Shown: positions 44,539 to 52,817 of the stretch, piece by piece
Layout of the letters: every line of letters starts with the position of its first letter
Position numbering within the stretch: position 1 is the first letter of the stretch
From: Curtobacterium sp. 9128
GTDB lineage: Bacteria > Actinomycetota > Actinomycetes > Actinomycetales > Microbacteriaceae
Length of the DNA: 64,000 bases
Assembly (NCBI RefSeq): GCF_900086645.1
Contig: NZ_LT576451.1
Coordinates: forward strand, 124,001-188,000
Reading direction: 5' to 3'
Position numbers and translations under genes: made by a program
Notes under the pieces: model-generated
What the model was told of the DNA's origin: nothing
The model's input: only the letters and a program-made list of their open reading frames with translations
Database searches by the model: none

Positions 44539-44973
44539 ATGACGGCGGAACAGAACCAGCAGGCACAGGAACGACTCGGCGAGATCCTCGAGGCGCGCGC
44601 CTTCGACCGGTTCAGCGAGGTCTGGGCCGAGGACGTCGTCGACCACGACCCGGCGCCGGACCAGGCACCTGGGCTCGCGGGCATCGTGGACTTCTGGACC
44701 GAGTTCACGACGGCGTTCCCCGACCTCTCGCTCGAACCAGACCCGCTCGTCGTGACCGACGACTACATCACCGCCGTCTTCACGATCCGCGGGACCCACA
44801 CCGGCCCGTTCCAGGGCCACGAGCCCACCGGCCGCGACTTCACCGTGCGCGGCATCCAGGTGTCGAAGTTCCGCGACGGCAAGATCGTCGAGCGCTGGGG
44901 CTCCACCGACGAGAAGGGCCTCGCGGAGCAGCTGCGCCTCGGCGAGCACGACACCAAGTTCGTCAGCGCCTGA
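44539..44973 (+). CDS. SnoaL-like ester-cyclase family protein
   Basis: 144 residues, NTF2-like fold. DRFSEVWAEDVVDHDPAPDQ, GIVDFWTEFTTAFPDLSLEP and TGRDFTVRGIQVSKFRDGKI match the SnoaL/ketosteroid-isomerase-like families, which include polyketide cyclases but are mostly uncharacterised. ATG 44539 has GGAAGGAG upstream, a strong ribosome site. Followed 35 bp later by a small acidic gene. Confidence 0.9.
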   Translation: MTAEQNQQAQERLGEILEARAFDRFSEVWAEDVVDHDPAPDQAPGLAGIVDFWTEFTTAFPDLSLEPDPLVVTDDYITAVFTIRGTHTGPFQGHEPTGRDFTVRGIQVSKFRDGKIVERWGSTDEKGLAEQLRLGEHDTKFVSA

Positions 44974-45007
44974 CCCCGGCACGACCCGACCACGAAGGAG
45001 CAGCACC

Positions 45008-45301
45008 ATGACCGATCCCGGCATCAGCCCGATCGACGACTTCGACGCAGAGGAGCGCCGCGACGACGACGTCGACCGCGAGCACGTCGGCCCGTACGAG
45101 GTCGACGAGACCGACGAGTCCCTCGAGACGGTGACGAACGACGCCGTGGCCGGCGAGACCGTCGAACCGCAGCCGGGTGACGGCACCGACGACGGCCCCA
45201 CCGGCGGAGCGCCCCGCGAGGGCTCGCCGGACCTGTGGGAGCACGACGGCGACTCCGAGCTGCCCGACCTGGGCAACGACCTCGGCACGAAGCCGCTGTA
45301 G
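45008..45301 (+). CDS. Small acidic hypothetical protein
   Basis: 97 residues, very rich in Asp and Glu (FDAEERRDDDVDREHVGP), predicted disordered, no domain or signal. AAGGAG precedes the ATG by 7 bp. It lies 35 bp after the SnoaL-like gene and may be co-transcribed. No function can be assigned. Confidence 0.7.
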   Translation: MTDPGISPIDDFDAEERRDDDVDREHVGPYEVDETDESLETVTNDAVAGETVEPQPGDGTDDGPTGGAPREGSPDLWEHDGDSELPDLGNDLGTKPL

Positions 45302-45328
45302 CCAGCACCGCCCAGCACCACATCGACC

Positions 45329-45365
45329 ACGGAGCACGGCTCGGTACCATCGAGCCGTGCTCCGT
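45329..45365. promoter_or_regulatory. 15-bp inverted repeat enclosing a -10 box and start codon
   Basis: ACGGAGCACGGCTCG (45329-45343) and its exact complement (45351-45365) flank the 7-nt loop GTACCAT. The loop provides TACCAT (-10, 45345-45350), and the right arm contains the GTG start at 45357. As DNA it could be an operator; as RNA from upstream it would be a terminator or would hide the start. Confidence 0.65.
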
Positions 45366-45758
45366 CGTGTCCAGGCCAGTGTCCACGGCATGCCAGCGGT
45401 CGCACGGCTGCTGGCGATCGCGTCACTGCTGCTCGTGGCCGCCTCGGCGCACACGGGTGTCCGCTCGGGTGTGACCGCGTGCGGCCCGTCGACCTACGGC
45501 CCCTCCTGCGGCACGAACCTCCTCTGGTTGCCCCTGCTGATCGGCGGCGTGCTCGTCGCCGTGGTCGCCGCGACGCCGTCGCACTGCTGGCCGCTCCCTG
45601 CGATCTGGCTCGTCGCGACGCTCGTCGCGATGAGCACCGGCCCGGTCGGCAGCGTCGCCTTCGTCGTCACCGCGCTCGTCGGCGGCGCAGCCGCCCTGGC
45701 CGGCGCCGTCGCGATCGACGTGGTGCCGCGCCGACGCGAGCGGGGCACGAGACGGTGA
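45357..45758 (+). CDS. Small membrane protein of unknown function
   Basis: 133 residues, about four membrane segments: VARLLAIASLLLVAASAHTG, LLWLPLLIGGVLVAVVAAT, LPAIWLVATLVAMS and VAFVVTALVGGAAALAGAVA. A Cys pair (TACGPSTYGPSC) lies in the first loop and could form an extracytoplasmic disulfide. GTG 45357 follows TACCAT by 6 bp (leaderless); ATG 45390 is an alternative. Overlaps the next gene by 4 bp. Confidence 0.7.
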   Translation: MLRRVQASVHGMPAVARLLAIASLLLVAASAHTGVRSGVTACGPSTYGPSCGTNLLWLPLLIGGVLVAVVAATPSHCWPLPAIWLVATLVAMSTGPVGSVAFVVTALVGGAAALAGAVAIDVVPRRRERGTRR

Positions 45759-46585
45759 CCAGCGGACGGACGGGAGGCTCGGTGCCGGACGTGCGCCGTG
45801 CCTCCAGTCCGCCCCGTGGTCGGGACCGGGTGCTCGACCGGTTCCTGGCGGACAGCACCCCCGTCGTCGCCGGCGGGCGTGCGATCCTGCTGCAGATCGC
45901 CGATCCGGTGGTCGCGGCCGGCGTCCACCGGCACTCGGACTTCGCGCGACGGCCGCAGCAGCGGCTCGCCCACACGCTCATGTACGTCTACGCCGTGATG
46001 CTCGGCTCGCCCTCGGACGCGGCGATCGCGACGTCGTTCGTGCACCGCGCGCACGCACCGGTCACGGGCGCGGACGACGCCGACCGGCAGCTCTGGGTGG
46101 CGGCGACGCTGTACGACTCGGCGCTCCGGGCGCACGAGGCGTTCGGTGACCCGGTGCCGCCGGAACTCGCCCAGCGCGTGCTGGCGGCCTACGAACCGCT
46201 CGGGGTGGCGCTCCGAGTGCCGGCGGGACGGTGGCCCGACTCCGTCGCCGCCTTCGAGGAGTACTGGGCCGGCAGGCTCGCCGGGCTGCACGTCACCGAC
46301 GACGCGAGGGCCGTGGTTCGCGACCTGCTGCACCCGCGGTTCGCGCCGTTCTGGGTCCGTGCTGCGATGCCGCTCGTGCGGATCGTGACCGTCGGCATGC
46401 TCCCCGATGCGGTCCGCGAGCAGTACGGCTTCGCGTGGGGCCCGCGCGAGCGACGGCGGTACGCACGGGTGACCGCGGGGCTCCGGCGCGTCCGGGCCCT
46501 CGTGCCGGGACCACTGCTCCGCCTCCCCGGCCCGCTGCTGCTCCGGCAGATGCGACGGATCGCGAAGCAGTACTTGTCACACTGA
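45755..46585 (+). CDS. DUF2236/MpaB family oxygenase-like protein
   Basis: 276 residues. DUF2236 members include latex-clearing protein and the MpaB cleaving enzyme, heme-dependent oxygenases. Visible: GGRAILLQIADPVVAAGVHR, LMYVYAVMLG, VHRAHAPVTG (conserved His), LWVAATLYDSALRAHEAFG and PLGVALRVPAGRWPDSVAAF. GTG 45755 overlaps the upstream stop (GTGA); codons 5-19 derive from a GGAGGCTCGGTGC hairpin, so the true start may be later. The stop lies inside the operator of the next operon. Confidence 0.8.
   Translation: MTSGRTGGSVPDVRRASSPPRGRDRVLDRFLADSTPVVAGGRAILLQIADPVVAAGVHRHSDFARRPQQRLAHTLMYVYAVMLGSPSDAAIATSFVHRAHAPVTGADDADRQLWVAATLYDSALRAHEAFGDPVPPELAQRVLAAYEPLGVALRVPAGRWPDSVAAFEEYWAGRLAGLHVTDDARAVVRDLLHPRFAPFWVRAAMPLVRIVTVGMLPDAVREQYGFAWGPRERRRYARVTAGLRRVRALVPGPLLRLPGPLLLRQMRRIAKQYLSH
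45766..45811. repeat. Inverted repeat of the GGAGGCTCGG family inside a coding 5' end
   Basis: CGGACGGGAGGCTCGGTGC (45766-45784) faces GCCGTGCCTCCAGTCCG (45795-45811) with few mismatches. It falls within the first 20 codons of the DUF2236 gene and just after the stop of the small membrane gene, so it could also be a terminator read through by the overlapping start. Confidence 0.7.
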
Positions 46586-46603
46586 CAATTACCGTGCTAC
46601 GGT
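46574..46603 (+). promoter_or_regulatory. Promoter and putative NrtR operator of the NAD salvage operon
   Basis: TTGTCACACTGACAA (46574-46588) is a 6-3-6 palindrome. Its left arm TTGTCA is a -35 box, 18 bp from TACGGT (-10, 46598-46603), which lies 6 bp before the ATG: a leaderless promoter. A regulator bound to the palindrome would cover the -35. The operon's own NrtR-like protein is the natural candidate, but the pairing is inferred. Confidence 0.65.
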
Positions 46604-46609
46604 CGGGTC

Positions 46610-47443
46610 ATGGCAGTCGAACTCACCACCCGGAACGCTTCCGGAACCAGCGTGACCCCGACGTTCTCCACCATGCGGTTCCCCGCTGGCGAAGCACACG
46701 TCAAGGTCGCGAACGACGACGCCGACACGGGGGAGACCACCGAGATCGCGACCCTGCGGGGCGCGAGCGGCGACGACCTCCTCATGCTCGGCATGTGGGC
46801 GGACGCCGTGCGACAGCGCGGCTCGAAGTCGGTCGCACTCATCCCGTACCTCCCAGGCGCTCGGCAGGACCGCGGACTCCCCTTCGGGGCGAAGGTCTAC
46901 GCGGACGTCATCAACGGCTTCGGCATCGACCAGGTCATCGCCTTCGACCCGCACTCGCCGGTCATCGTCGGGCTGGTCGACAACCTGACGGTCGTCACGA
47001 GCGAACGGGTCGTCCGTGACGCCGTGGTCGCCGGTTCCGACTACGTCGGCATCATCGCCCCGGACAAGGGCGCCGTCGCACGGGCCACCGCGGTCGCCGA
47101 CGCCTGCGGCCTGCCGGTCTACCGGGCCGAGAAGCACCGCAACCCCGACACCGGCAAGCTCGACGGGTTCACGTGCGAGCCCCTCCCCGAGTCCGGACGG
47201 CTGCTCGTGGTCGACGACATCTGCGACGGCGGCGGAACGTTCATGGGCCTCGCCGGTGCGACCGGCCTGCCGAAGGAACGCCTCGGCCTCTGGGTCTCGC
47301 ACGGCGTCTTCTCCGGCCGGGCACCGGCGCTCGCCGAGCACTTCGGCGAGATCGTCACCACCGACTCCTACCCGGCGCAGACCGACGTGCCCGGGCTCAC
47401 GACCGTTCCCCTGACCCCCTTCCTGACGGAGCAGATCCGATGA
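46610..47443 (+). CDS. Ribose-phosphate pyrophosphokinase-like protein (NAD salvage)
   Basis: 277 residues, PRPP synthetase-type phosphoribosyltransferase fold. FPAGEAHVKVAN, ALIPYLPGARQDRGLPFGAK (the normally RQDR substrate motif) and the PRPP-binding loop LLVVDDICDGGGTFMGLAG are present. Shorter than housekeeping Prs (about 310-320) and lacking KRR. Adjacent nadV overlaps by 4 bp, so it probably supplies PRPP for nicotinamide salvage, as the prs/nadV pairs of some phages and bacteria do. Confidence 0.88.
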   Translation: MAVELTTRNASGTSVTPTFSTMRFPAGEAHVKVANDDADTGETTEIATLRGASGDDLLMLGMWADAVRQRGSKSVALIPYLPGARQDRGLPFGAKVYADVINGFGIDQVIAFDPHSPVIVGLVDNLTVVTSERVVRDAVVAGSDYVGIIAPDKGAVARATAVADACGLPVYRAEKHRNPDTGKLDGFTCEPLPESGRLLVVDDICDGGGTFMGLAGATGLPKERLGLWVSHGVFSGRAPALAEHFGEIVTTDSYPAQTDVPGLTTVPLTPFLTEQIR

Positions 47444-49026
47444 CCACCACCGACACCACCGCGACCGGCACCACGACCACCGCCGGCATCGAGCCCCGCA
47501 TCACCGGCCCGAGCCCCATCGCGCCGCTCCTCGCCGTCGACGGGTACAAGCACTCGCACCGGCAGGTGTACCCGCAGGGGACCACGCGGATCCTCATCAA
47601 CTGGACGAACCGCTCGAACGCACACATGCCAGAGTCCACGCACGCCGTGGTGTTCGGCCTGCAGGCGTTCATCCAGCGCTCCCTGGTCGAGGCATGGGCG
47701 CCGTTCTTCGCGGCGGACGAGGACCTCGTCGCCGACCTGTTCCAGCAGGCGCTCGAGGGCTACTTCGGCCCGAACCACATCGGCGTCGACCACGTCCGCG
47801 CCCTGCACCGCCTCGGGTACCTCCCGCTGACGATCAAGGCCCTGCCCGAGGGGACCCTCGCGCCGATCGGTGTCGCCACGCTCACGGTCGAGAACACCGT
47901 CGACGAGTTCTTCTGGCTGCCGAACTACATCGAGACCGCCCTGTCCGCGTCGATCTGGCACCCCTCGACCGTCGCCACGAAGGCTCTGGAGTACCGGGAC
48001 CTGATGGAGGACTGGGCAGCGCGCACCGGTGCCGTCCCGGAGAGCATCGACTTCGCCGCGCACGACTTCTCGTTCCGCGGGCAGTCCAGCATCGAGTCCG
48101 CAGCGGCCGGTGGCGCCGGACACCTGCTCTCGTTCCTCGGCACCGACTCGATGCCGTCGCTCGACTTCATCGACCGGTACTACCCGGGCGACAACGGACT
48201 CGTGGCGGCGAGCGTCCCGGCGACCGAGCACAGCGTGATGTGCGTCCGCGGGGCCGACGGGGAGCTCGAGACGTTCGAGCAGATCCTCGACGTCTACCCG
48301 ACGGGCATCGTGTCGGCGGTCAGCGACGGCTTCGACCTGTTCAAGGTCATCACCGAGACGCTCCCGCAGCTCAAGGACCGGATCACCGGGCGCGACGGCA
48401 AGCTCGTGATCCGCCCGGACTCGGGTGACCCGGTCGACATCGTCACCGGCACCGTGCACGGGGTGGGTGCCGACGCACTCGCCGACCCGGCCCGCAGCCA
48501 CGAGGAGAAGGGCGTCGTCGAGCTCCTCGACGAGATCTTCGGCCACACCGTCAACGACGCCGGGTACAAGGTCCTCGACCAGCACATCGGCGTGATCTAC
48601 GGCGACAGCATCACCCTCGACCGCGCTCGTCGCATCTACGAGCGCCTCGAGGCCAAGGGCTACTCGAGCGACAACATCGTGCTCGGCATCGGCTCGTACA
48701 CCTACCAGTACATGACCCGCGACAACCTCGGCAGCGCCGTGAAGGCGACGTGGGCGCTGGTGGACGGCGAGCCCGTCGACATCCAGAAGGACCCGAAGAC
48801 GGGCAGCGGCAAGAAGAGCGCGAAGGGCCGCATCGCCCTGCACCGTGACGAGACCGGCGAGATCCGGCAGAGCGACCAGGCGAGCGCGGCGGACGAGGCG
48901 ACGAGCCTGCTCCAGCCGGTCTGGACCGACGGCCGGTTCCTCGTGCACCAGTCCTTCGCCGACGTGCGTGCGACGCTCCGCCGCGAACGCGCCGACCGTG
49001 CCGCACGCCGGGCGGCATCGGCGTGA
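47440..49026 (+). CDS. nadV: Nicotinamide phosphoribosyltransferase
   Basis: 528 residues. NAMPT-type enzyme making NMN from nicotinamide and PRPP. Family features: LLAVDGYKHSHRQVYPQGTT, FWLPNYIETALSASIWHPS, AHDFSFRGQSS, the catalytic-His segment ASVPATEHSVM and the PRPP/phosphate motif KLVIRPDSGDPVDIVTG, followed by VIYGDSITLDRA and GIGSYTYQYMTRDNLG. Thr-rich N-terminus. 4-bp overlaps on both sides. Confidence 0.95.
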   Translation: MTTTDTTATGTTTTAGIEPRITGPSPIAPLLAVDGYKHSHRQVYPQGTTRILINWTNRSNAHMPESTHAVVFGLQAFIQRSLVEAWAPFFAADEDLVADLFQQALEGYFGPNHIGVDHVRALHRLGYLPLTIKALPEGTLAPIGVATLTVENTVDEFFWLPNYIETALSASIWHPSTVATKALEYRDLMEDWAARTGAVPESIDFAAHDFSFRGQSSIESAAAGGAGHLLSFLGTDSMPSLDFIDRYYPGDNGLVAASVPATEHSVMCVRGADGELETFEQILDVYPTGIVSAVSDGFDLFKVITETLPQLKDRITGRDGKLVIRPDSGDPVDIVTGTVHGVGADALADPARSHEEKGVVELLDEIFGHTVNDAGYKVLDQHIGVIYGDSITLDRARRIYERLEAKGYSSDNIVLGIGSYTYQYMTRDNLGSAVKATWALVDGEPVDIQKDPKTGSGKKSAKGRIALHRDETGEIRQSDQASAADEATSLLQPVWTDGRFLVHQSFADVRATLRRERADRAARRAASA

Positions 49027-49718
49027 CCGACGGCGCCGTGGCGGCCCGCGACCAGCCGCTCATCGCGATCGACGTCGTCCCGATGTCGTTCACGGCGGGC
49101 GACGGGCTGCTGGTCGCCACCGCGCGCCGGCCGTACGACCCGTACGCCGGACAGGAGGCGCTCCCCGGCGTGCTCCTGGACGGGACGGAACTGCTCACCG
49201 ACGGGGCGCGGCGCGCGCTCCGCACCAAGACCGGGATCGACGACGCGTCGATCCGGCACCTCGCGCAGATCGGCGCGTTCGACGGACCGGAGCGGGACCC
49301 GCGGTCGACGGCGATCAGCATCGCGTTCGTCGCGGTGGTGGCGGGGTCCGATCGCGGCGCCGAGTCGTCGGCCGGGGCCGGCGGGGGCCCTGGAGTCGCG
49401 CCGTCGGCGGTCTGGCGCGAGCCCGCCCAGGCCGAGCCGGGCCTCCCGTTCGACCACGACCGCATCATCCAGGCCGCACTCGACCACGTCCGCACCCGGC
49501 TGTGGCGGGACCTGCCGCTCACCCGCGCCCTCCTCGGAACGCGGTTCACGACGGCGGACGCGAGCCGGCTGCAGACCGCGGTGACCGGCGTCGCCCCCGA
49601 TCCCGGCAACCTGAACCGGGCGCTGCGGACCAACCCGGCGCTCGTCCGGGCGGCGGCGACCACGACGTCGGGCCAGCGCGGCGGACGTCCCCCGGTCTCC
49701 TGGACGTGGGCGGACTGA
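49023..49718 (+). CDS. NrtR-like transcriptional regulator (NUDIX plus winged helix)
   Basis: 231 residues. An N-terminal NUDIX-fold domain (IAIDVVPMSFTAGDGLLVAT, YDPYAGQEALPGVLLDGTEL) with a degenerate box: RALRTKTG replaces the catalytic RExxEExG, so it is a sensor, not a hydrolase. The C-terminal winged helix begins near RTRLWRDLPLTRALLGTRFT. NrtR repressors respond to ADP-ribose or related NAD metabolites and regulate NAD genes, matching the operon. GTG overlaps the nadV stop by 4 bp. Confidence 0.85.
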   Translation: MTDGAVAARDQPLIAIDVVPMSFTAGDGLLVATARRPYDPYAGQEALPGVLLDGTELLTDGARRALRTKTGIDDASIRHLAQIGAFDGPERDPRSTAISIAFVAVVAGSDRGAESSAGAGGGPGVAPSAVWREPAQAEPGLPFDHDRIIQAALDHVRTRLWRDLPLTRALLGTRFTTADASRLQTAVTGVAPDPGNLNRALRTNPALVRAAATTTSGQRGGRPPVSWTWAD

Positions 49719-49736
49719 CCGGGGTTGGCTGAGGGG

Positions 49737-50351
49737 ATGCCAACCGCACCCCTCTCCGGCGACCCGTCGTTCGCGTTCCCCGAGTTCACCGATCCGCCCG
49801 CCACGCCGATGGCCGCCGCGCGGGCCTGGCTGGCCACGGCCGACGACGTCTCCGAACCGCTGTCGATGACGCTCGCGACCGCGGCGGACGGGGTCGTCAG
49901 CGCCAGGACCGTCGACGTCAAGCGGCTCGACGACGAGGGGCTCGTGTTCGGGTCGTCCGCCGAGAGCCCGAAGGGACGGCAGCTCGCAGCCAACCCGGCG
50001 GCCGCGCTGCAGGTGTACTGGCGCGAGACCATGCAGCAGATGCGGTTCGAGGGGGTCGTCGTGGTGCTCTCCGACGACGAGTCCGACGCCCTCTTCGCCG
50101 ACCGGTCGCCGAAGTCCCGGGCAGCGACGGCCGCCGCACACCAGTCCGAGCCGCTCGACGGCACGTTCGACGACCTGCTGTCCGCTGCCGGGGCCCTCGG
50201 TGACGATGCCTCCCGTCCGGCGTCGTGGGTCGCCTACCGGCTCGAACCGGTCGTCGTGGAGTTCTGGCACGGCAGCCGCGACCGCATACACCGACGCCTG
50301 CAGTACCGCCGGTCGGATGACGGGTGGACGACACGCGTGTTGCAACCGTGA
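49737..50351 (+). CDS. Pyridoxamine 5'-phosphate oxidase (PdxH-like)
   Basis: 204 residues, FMN split-barrel. LSMTLATAADGVVSARTVDV, FGSSAESPKGRQLAANPAAA, VYWRETMQQMRFEG and the C-terminal RIHRRLQYRR...GWTTRVLQP match PdxH, including the terminal RxxP-type end that contacts PLP. It oxidises PNP/PMP to PLP. I chose ATG 49737; TTG 49725 adds four residues. Starts shortly after nrtR but is not overlapping. Confidence 0.88.
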   Translation: MPTAPLSGDPSFAFPEFTDPPATPMAAARAWLATADDVSEPLSMTLATAADGVVSARTVDVKRLDDEGLVFGSSAESPKGRQLAANPAAALQVYWRETMQQMRFEGVVVVLSDDESDALFADRSPKSRAATAAAHQSEPLDGTFDDLLSAAGALGDDASRPASWVAYRLEPVVVEFWHGSRDRIHRRLQYRRSDDGWTTRVLQP

Positions 50352-50385
50352 GTCATCTTCGGACAAGGCGCGCGGTGCTCCCGCA

Positions 50386-50439
50386 CAACCGGGAGCAACT
50401 CGCGCCACCGGATTCGGTGGCGCGAGTTGCTCCCGGTTG
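50386..50439. terminator. Perfect 25-bp inverted repeat with 4-nt loop
   Basis: The arms 50386-50410 (CAACCGGGAGCAACTCGCGC plus CACCG) and 50415-50439 are exact complements around GATT. It lies between the convergent pdxH-like and desCD genes, so it may terminate both. The perfect arms exceed what termination needs, and the sequence is unrelated to the other repeat families. Confidence 0.8.
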
Positions 50440-50477
50440 GTCGAACGCGGACCCGGCCGGCGAGCCCGCCGCCCGCC

Positions 50478-52817
50478 CTACGCCCGCGCGACCGGGTTCG
50501 GCATCGACCCGGCGCGGATGAGCGACGACGACTGGTCCGCCAGGTCGACCATCGACAGGGTGTTCCGCAGCTGCAGCCGGTTCAGGCAGGAGTGCTCGAA
50601 CGTCGGCGCACGCAGGTCGAGCGGGCGGCGCCGGTCCGGATGGGCCGCAGCGTGCCGGTCGATGCACGCGCCGACGAGCTCCCAGAAGCGGGACTCCGGC
50701 AGGACTCCGTCGTCGTCGAGGATCGCCGCGACGAACCGCAGCACCCCGTCGAACACGTCCGTGAACACGGCGAGGGCCGCCTCGTCGTCGTCGACCGGGT
50801 GCACGATGCGCTCGATCCCGGCCGGCACGGCGACCGGAGCGAGCACCGCGACCTCTTCCCCGATGTCCTTCATGACCGCGCGGACCACGACACCGTCGCG
50901 GAGCACCAGCACGAGGTTCTCCCCGTGCGGCATGAACGCCAGGTCGTGCACGGTCAGGCAGTGCACCACAGGGAGCAGGTACGCGTCGAGGTACCGCCGC
51001 ACCCACTCGTCCGCCGGCAGCCCCGACCGGGCGACCAGCGCCGAGGCCACCGCCGCACCGGAGGCATCGCGGTGCAGCAGCGCCGCCATCGTCATGAGCT
51101 GCTCGCCGTCCGACAGCCGCGGCACCGGGCTCTCCCGCCAGAGCGCCGCGAGCATCTTCCGCTGCGGCGACGACACGTCCACCCGGTGGTACGCGTCGCC
51201 CGTGTACCCGATCGCCGCATGCTCCCGCAGCACCTCGAAGCCGGCTGACCGCAGCGTCGGGTCGGCCGAGACGATCCCGGCGACCCAGTCGTTCACCGCA
51301 GGGGTGTTCCGCATGTACGCCGGCGACATCCCACGGAGGAACCCCATGTTCTGCACCGCCAACGCCGTCTTGACGTACGACCGCGTCGGGTCCGTCCGGT
51401 CGAACGCCGTCCGGATCGACTGCTGCGGCTGGTACTCGTCCGGCCCCTCCCCGAGGTCGACGAGGTCCTGGCGTCCGAGGTCCGGCGCGAACGTCACGGC
51501 GATCCGGTGTTGCCACTGCCACGGGTGCACCGGCAGCCACACGTAGTCGTCCGGGTCGAGCCCGCGGCGCTCCAGCGTCTGCCGGAACCCGTGCACGGTC
51601 GCCGCGGGCAGCTCGGCCGCCCAGTGGGCGTCCTCGGTCCGGTCCGCGGCGAGCGCCAGGTGCGTGTGCTCCCGGCGTGCCGCGAGCCACCGGTACCGGA
51701 ACGTCCGCCCGGACTCCGGCGCGTAGGCCCGGTACTCGTCGAGTCCGAACCCGATGCGGCCGTTCGACGCCACGAACGCCGGGTGCCCCTCGGTCATCGC
51801 CGCCTCGGTCGCCTGGAACGCCGCGACCGCATCCGCTCGTCCCCGCGCGAGCTGGGCAGCCGATGGCCCGCCCCGTCGGTGCTTGGCGGCGGCACTGGCG
51901 AGGGTCGAGGCGATCTCCTCGAGGTACGTGCCGAGCAGCTCGTCGGGGATGCCGAGGAGGTCGCGGAGCTCGAGCACGAGGTCCTGCGCACCGAGCGGCA
52001 CGGCGTCGCCGTCACGGGTCCGGGTCAGCGAGGCCTCGTCGATCGACCAGTGCTCGAGCGCGTGCAGCCGTGCCCGGAACCGGTAGGTCGACGGCCCTGC
52101 GGCAAGGCGCCAGCCGTCGCCGTCGGCCACCGGTGCGATGAGCCGCTCGTGGGTGAACTCGGCGATCGCCTTCGCCACGACGTGCCGCTCCGCGACGTCG
52201 AGGTGCTCCGGCCGCAGGTGCGCAGCAGGGCCGTCGTCGTCCGGCACCCCGATCCGGTCGGTGTCGAGCACCGAGAGCAGCGCGCGCTTGCCGTCGACGT
52301 CGACCTCGCGGAGCACCCGGAACCCGACTTCCGCGTTCTTCGCGTGCACCGCGGTGTTCCGGACGTCGGGCTCGACCACGACACGACGTGCGCCGAGAGC
52401 GTCCCGACAGTGCTCCACCACGGTCCGCATCACCGCGCTCGTGAGTCCGTGCACCCGCCCGTCGGCAGGCGGCGGTGCGACGAGCAGGTGCATGCCGACG
52501 TCGCCCGGTTCGGCGGGCCAGACGTCGGTCAGCAACACGGCACCCGGGTCGTAGGTCTCGGCGAGGAAGCACGGCTCGCCGTCGTGGCGCCCCAACCACG
52601 CGGCCTGCGCCGGGTCCGCCTGCACGCCGGCCAGGTACGCGCGCACGGCGTCGACGTCGAGGTGGCCCATCTCCCACCAGCTCGACGCCGGGTGGGCGAG
52701 CCACGCCTGCACGACGGCGGCGTCGCGATCCGGGTCCACGGGTTCGACGGACAGGAGGCTCGGGGTCGCGCCCGCCTCGCGGGGCACGTCGATCAGGACG
52801 GTTCCGTTCTCGGTCAT
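50478..52817 (-). CDS. Fused N-acyltransferase/NIS siderophore synthetase (DesC-DesD)
   Basis: 779 residues. Residues about 20-190 are a siderophore-type GNAT (VQAWLAHPASSWWEMGHLDV, CFLAETYDPGAVLLTDVWPA, DVGMHLLVAPPPADG), which would acylate hydroxycadaverine. From about 220 on is an IucA/IucC NIS synthetase: STYRFRARLHALEHWS, GHPAFVASNGRIGFGLDEYR, WLPVHPWQWQHRIAV, MPHGENLVLVL and MKDIGEEVAV. In Streptomyces these are separate DesC and DesD. Last gene of an operon with 4-bp overlaps. A GGAGGCTCGGGG repeat falls near residue 20. Confidence 0.92.
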   Translation of the reverse strand: MTENGTVLIDVPREAGATPSLLSVEPVDPDRDAAVVQAWLAHPASSWWEMGHLDVDAVRAYLAGVQADPAQAAWLGRHDGEPCFLAETYDPGAVLLTDVWPAEPGDVGMHLLVAPPPADGRVHGLTSAVMRTVVEHCRDALGARRVVVEPDVRNTAVHAKNAEVGFRVLREVDVDGKRALLSVLDTDRIGVPDDDGPAAHLRPEHLDVAERHVVAKAIAEFTHERLIAPVADGDGWRLAAGPSTYRFRARLHALEHWSIDEASLTRTRDGDAVPLGAQDLVLELRDLLGIPDELLGTYLEEIASTLASAAAKHRRGGPSAAQLARGRADAVAAFQATEAAMTEGHPAFVASNGRIGFGLDEYRAYAPESGRTFRYRWLAARREHTHLALAADRTEDAHWAAELPAATVHGFRQTLERRGLDPDDYVWLPVHPWQWQHRIAVTFAPDLGRQDLVDLGEGPDEYQPQQSIRTAFDRTDPTRSYVKTALAVQNMGFLRGMSPAYMRNTPAVNDWVAGIVSADPTLRSAGFEVLREHAAIGYTGDAYHRVDVSSPQRKMLAALWRESPVPRLSDGEQLMTMAALLHRDASGAAVASALVARSGLPADEWVRRYLDAYLLPVVHCLTVHDLAFMPHGENLVLVLRDGVVVRAVMKDIGEEVAVLAPVAVPAGIERIVHPVDDDEAALAVFTDVFDGVLRFVAAILDDDGVLPESRFWELVGACIDRHAAAHPDRRRPLDLRAPTFEHSCLNRLQLRNTLSMVDLADQSSSLIRAGSMPNPVARA

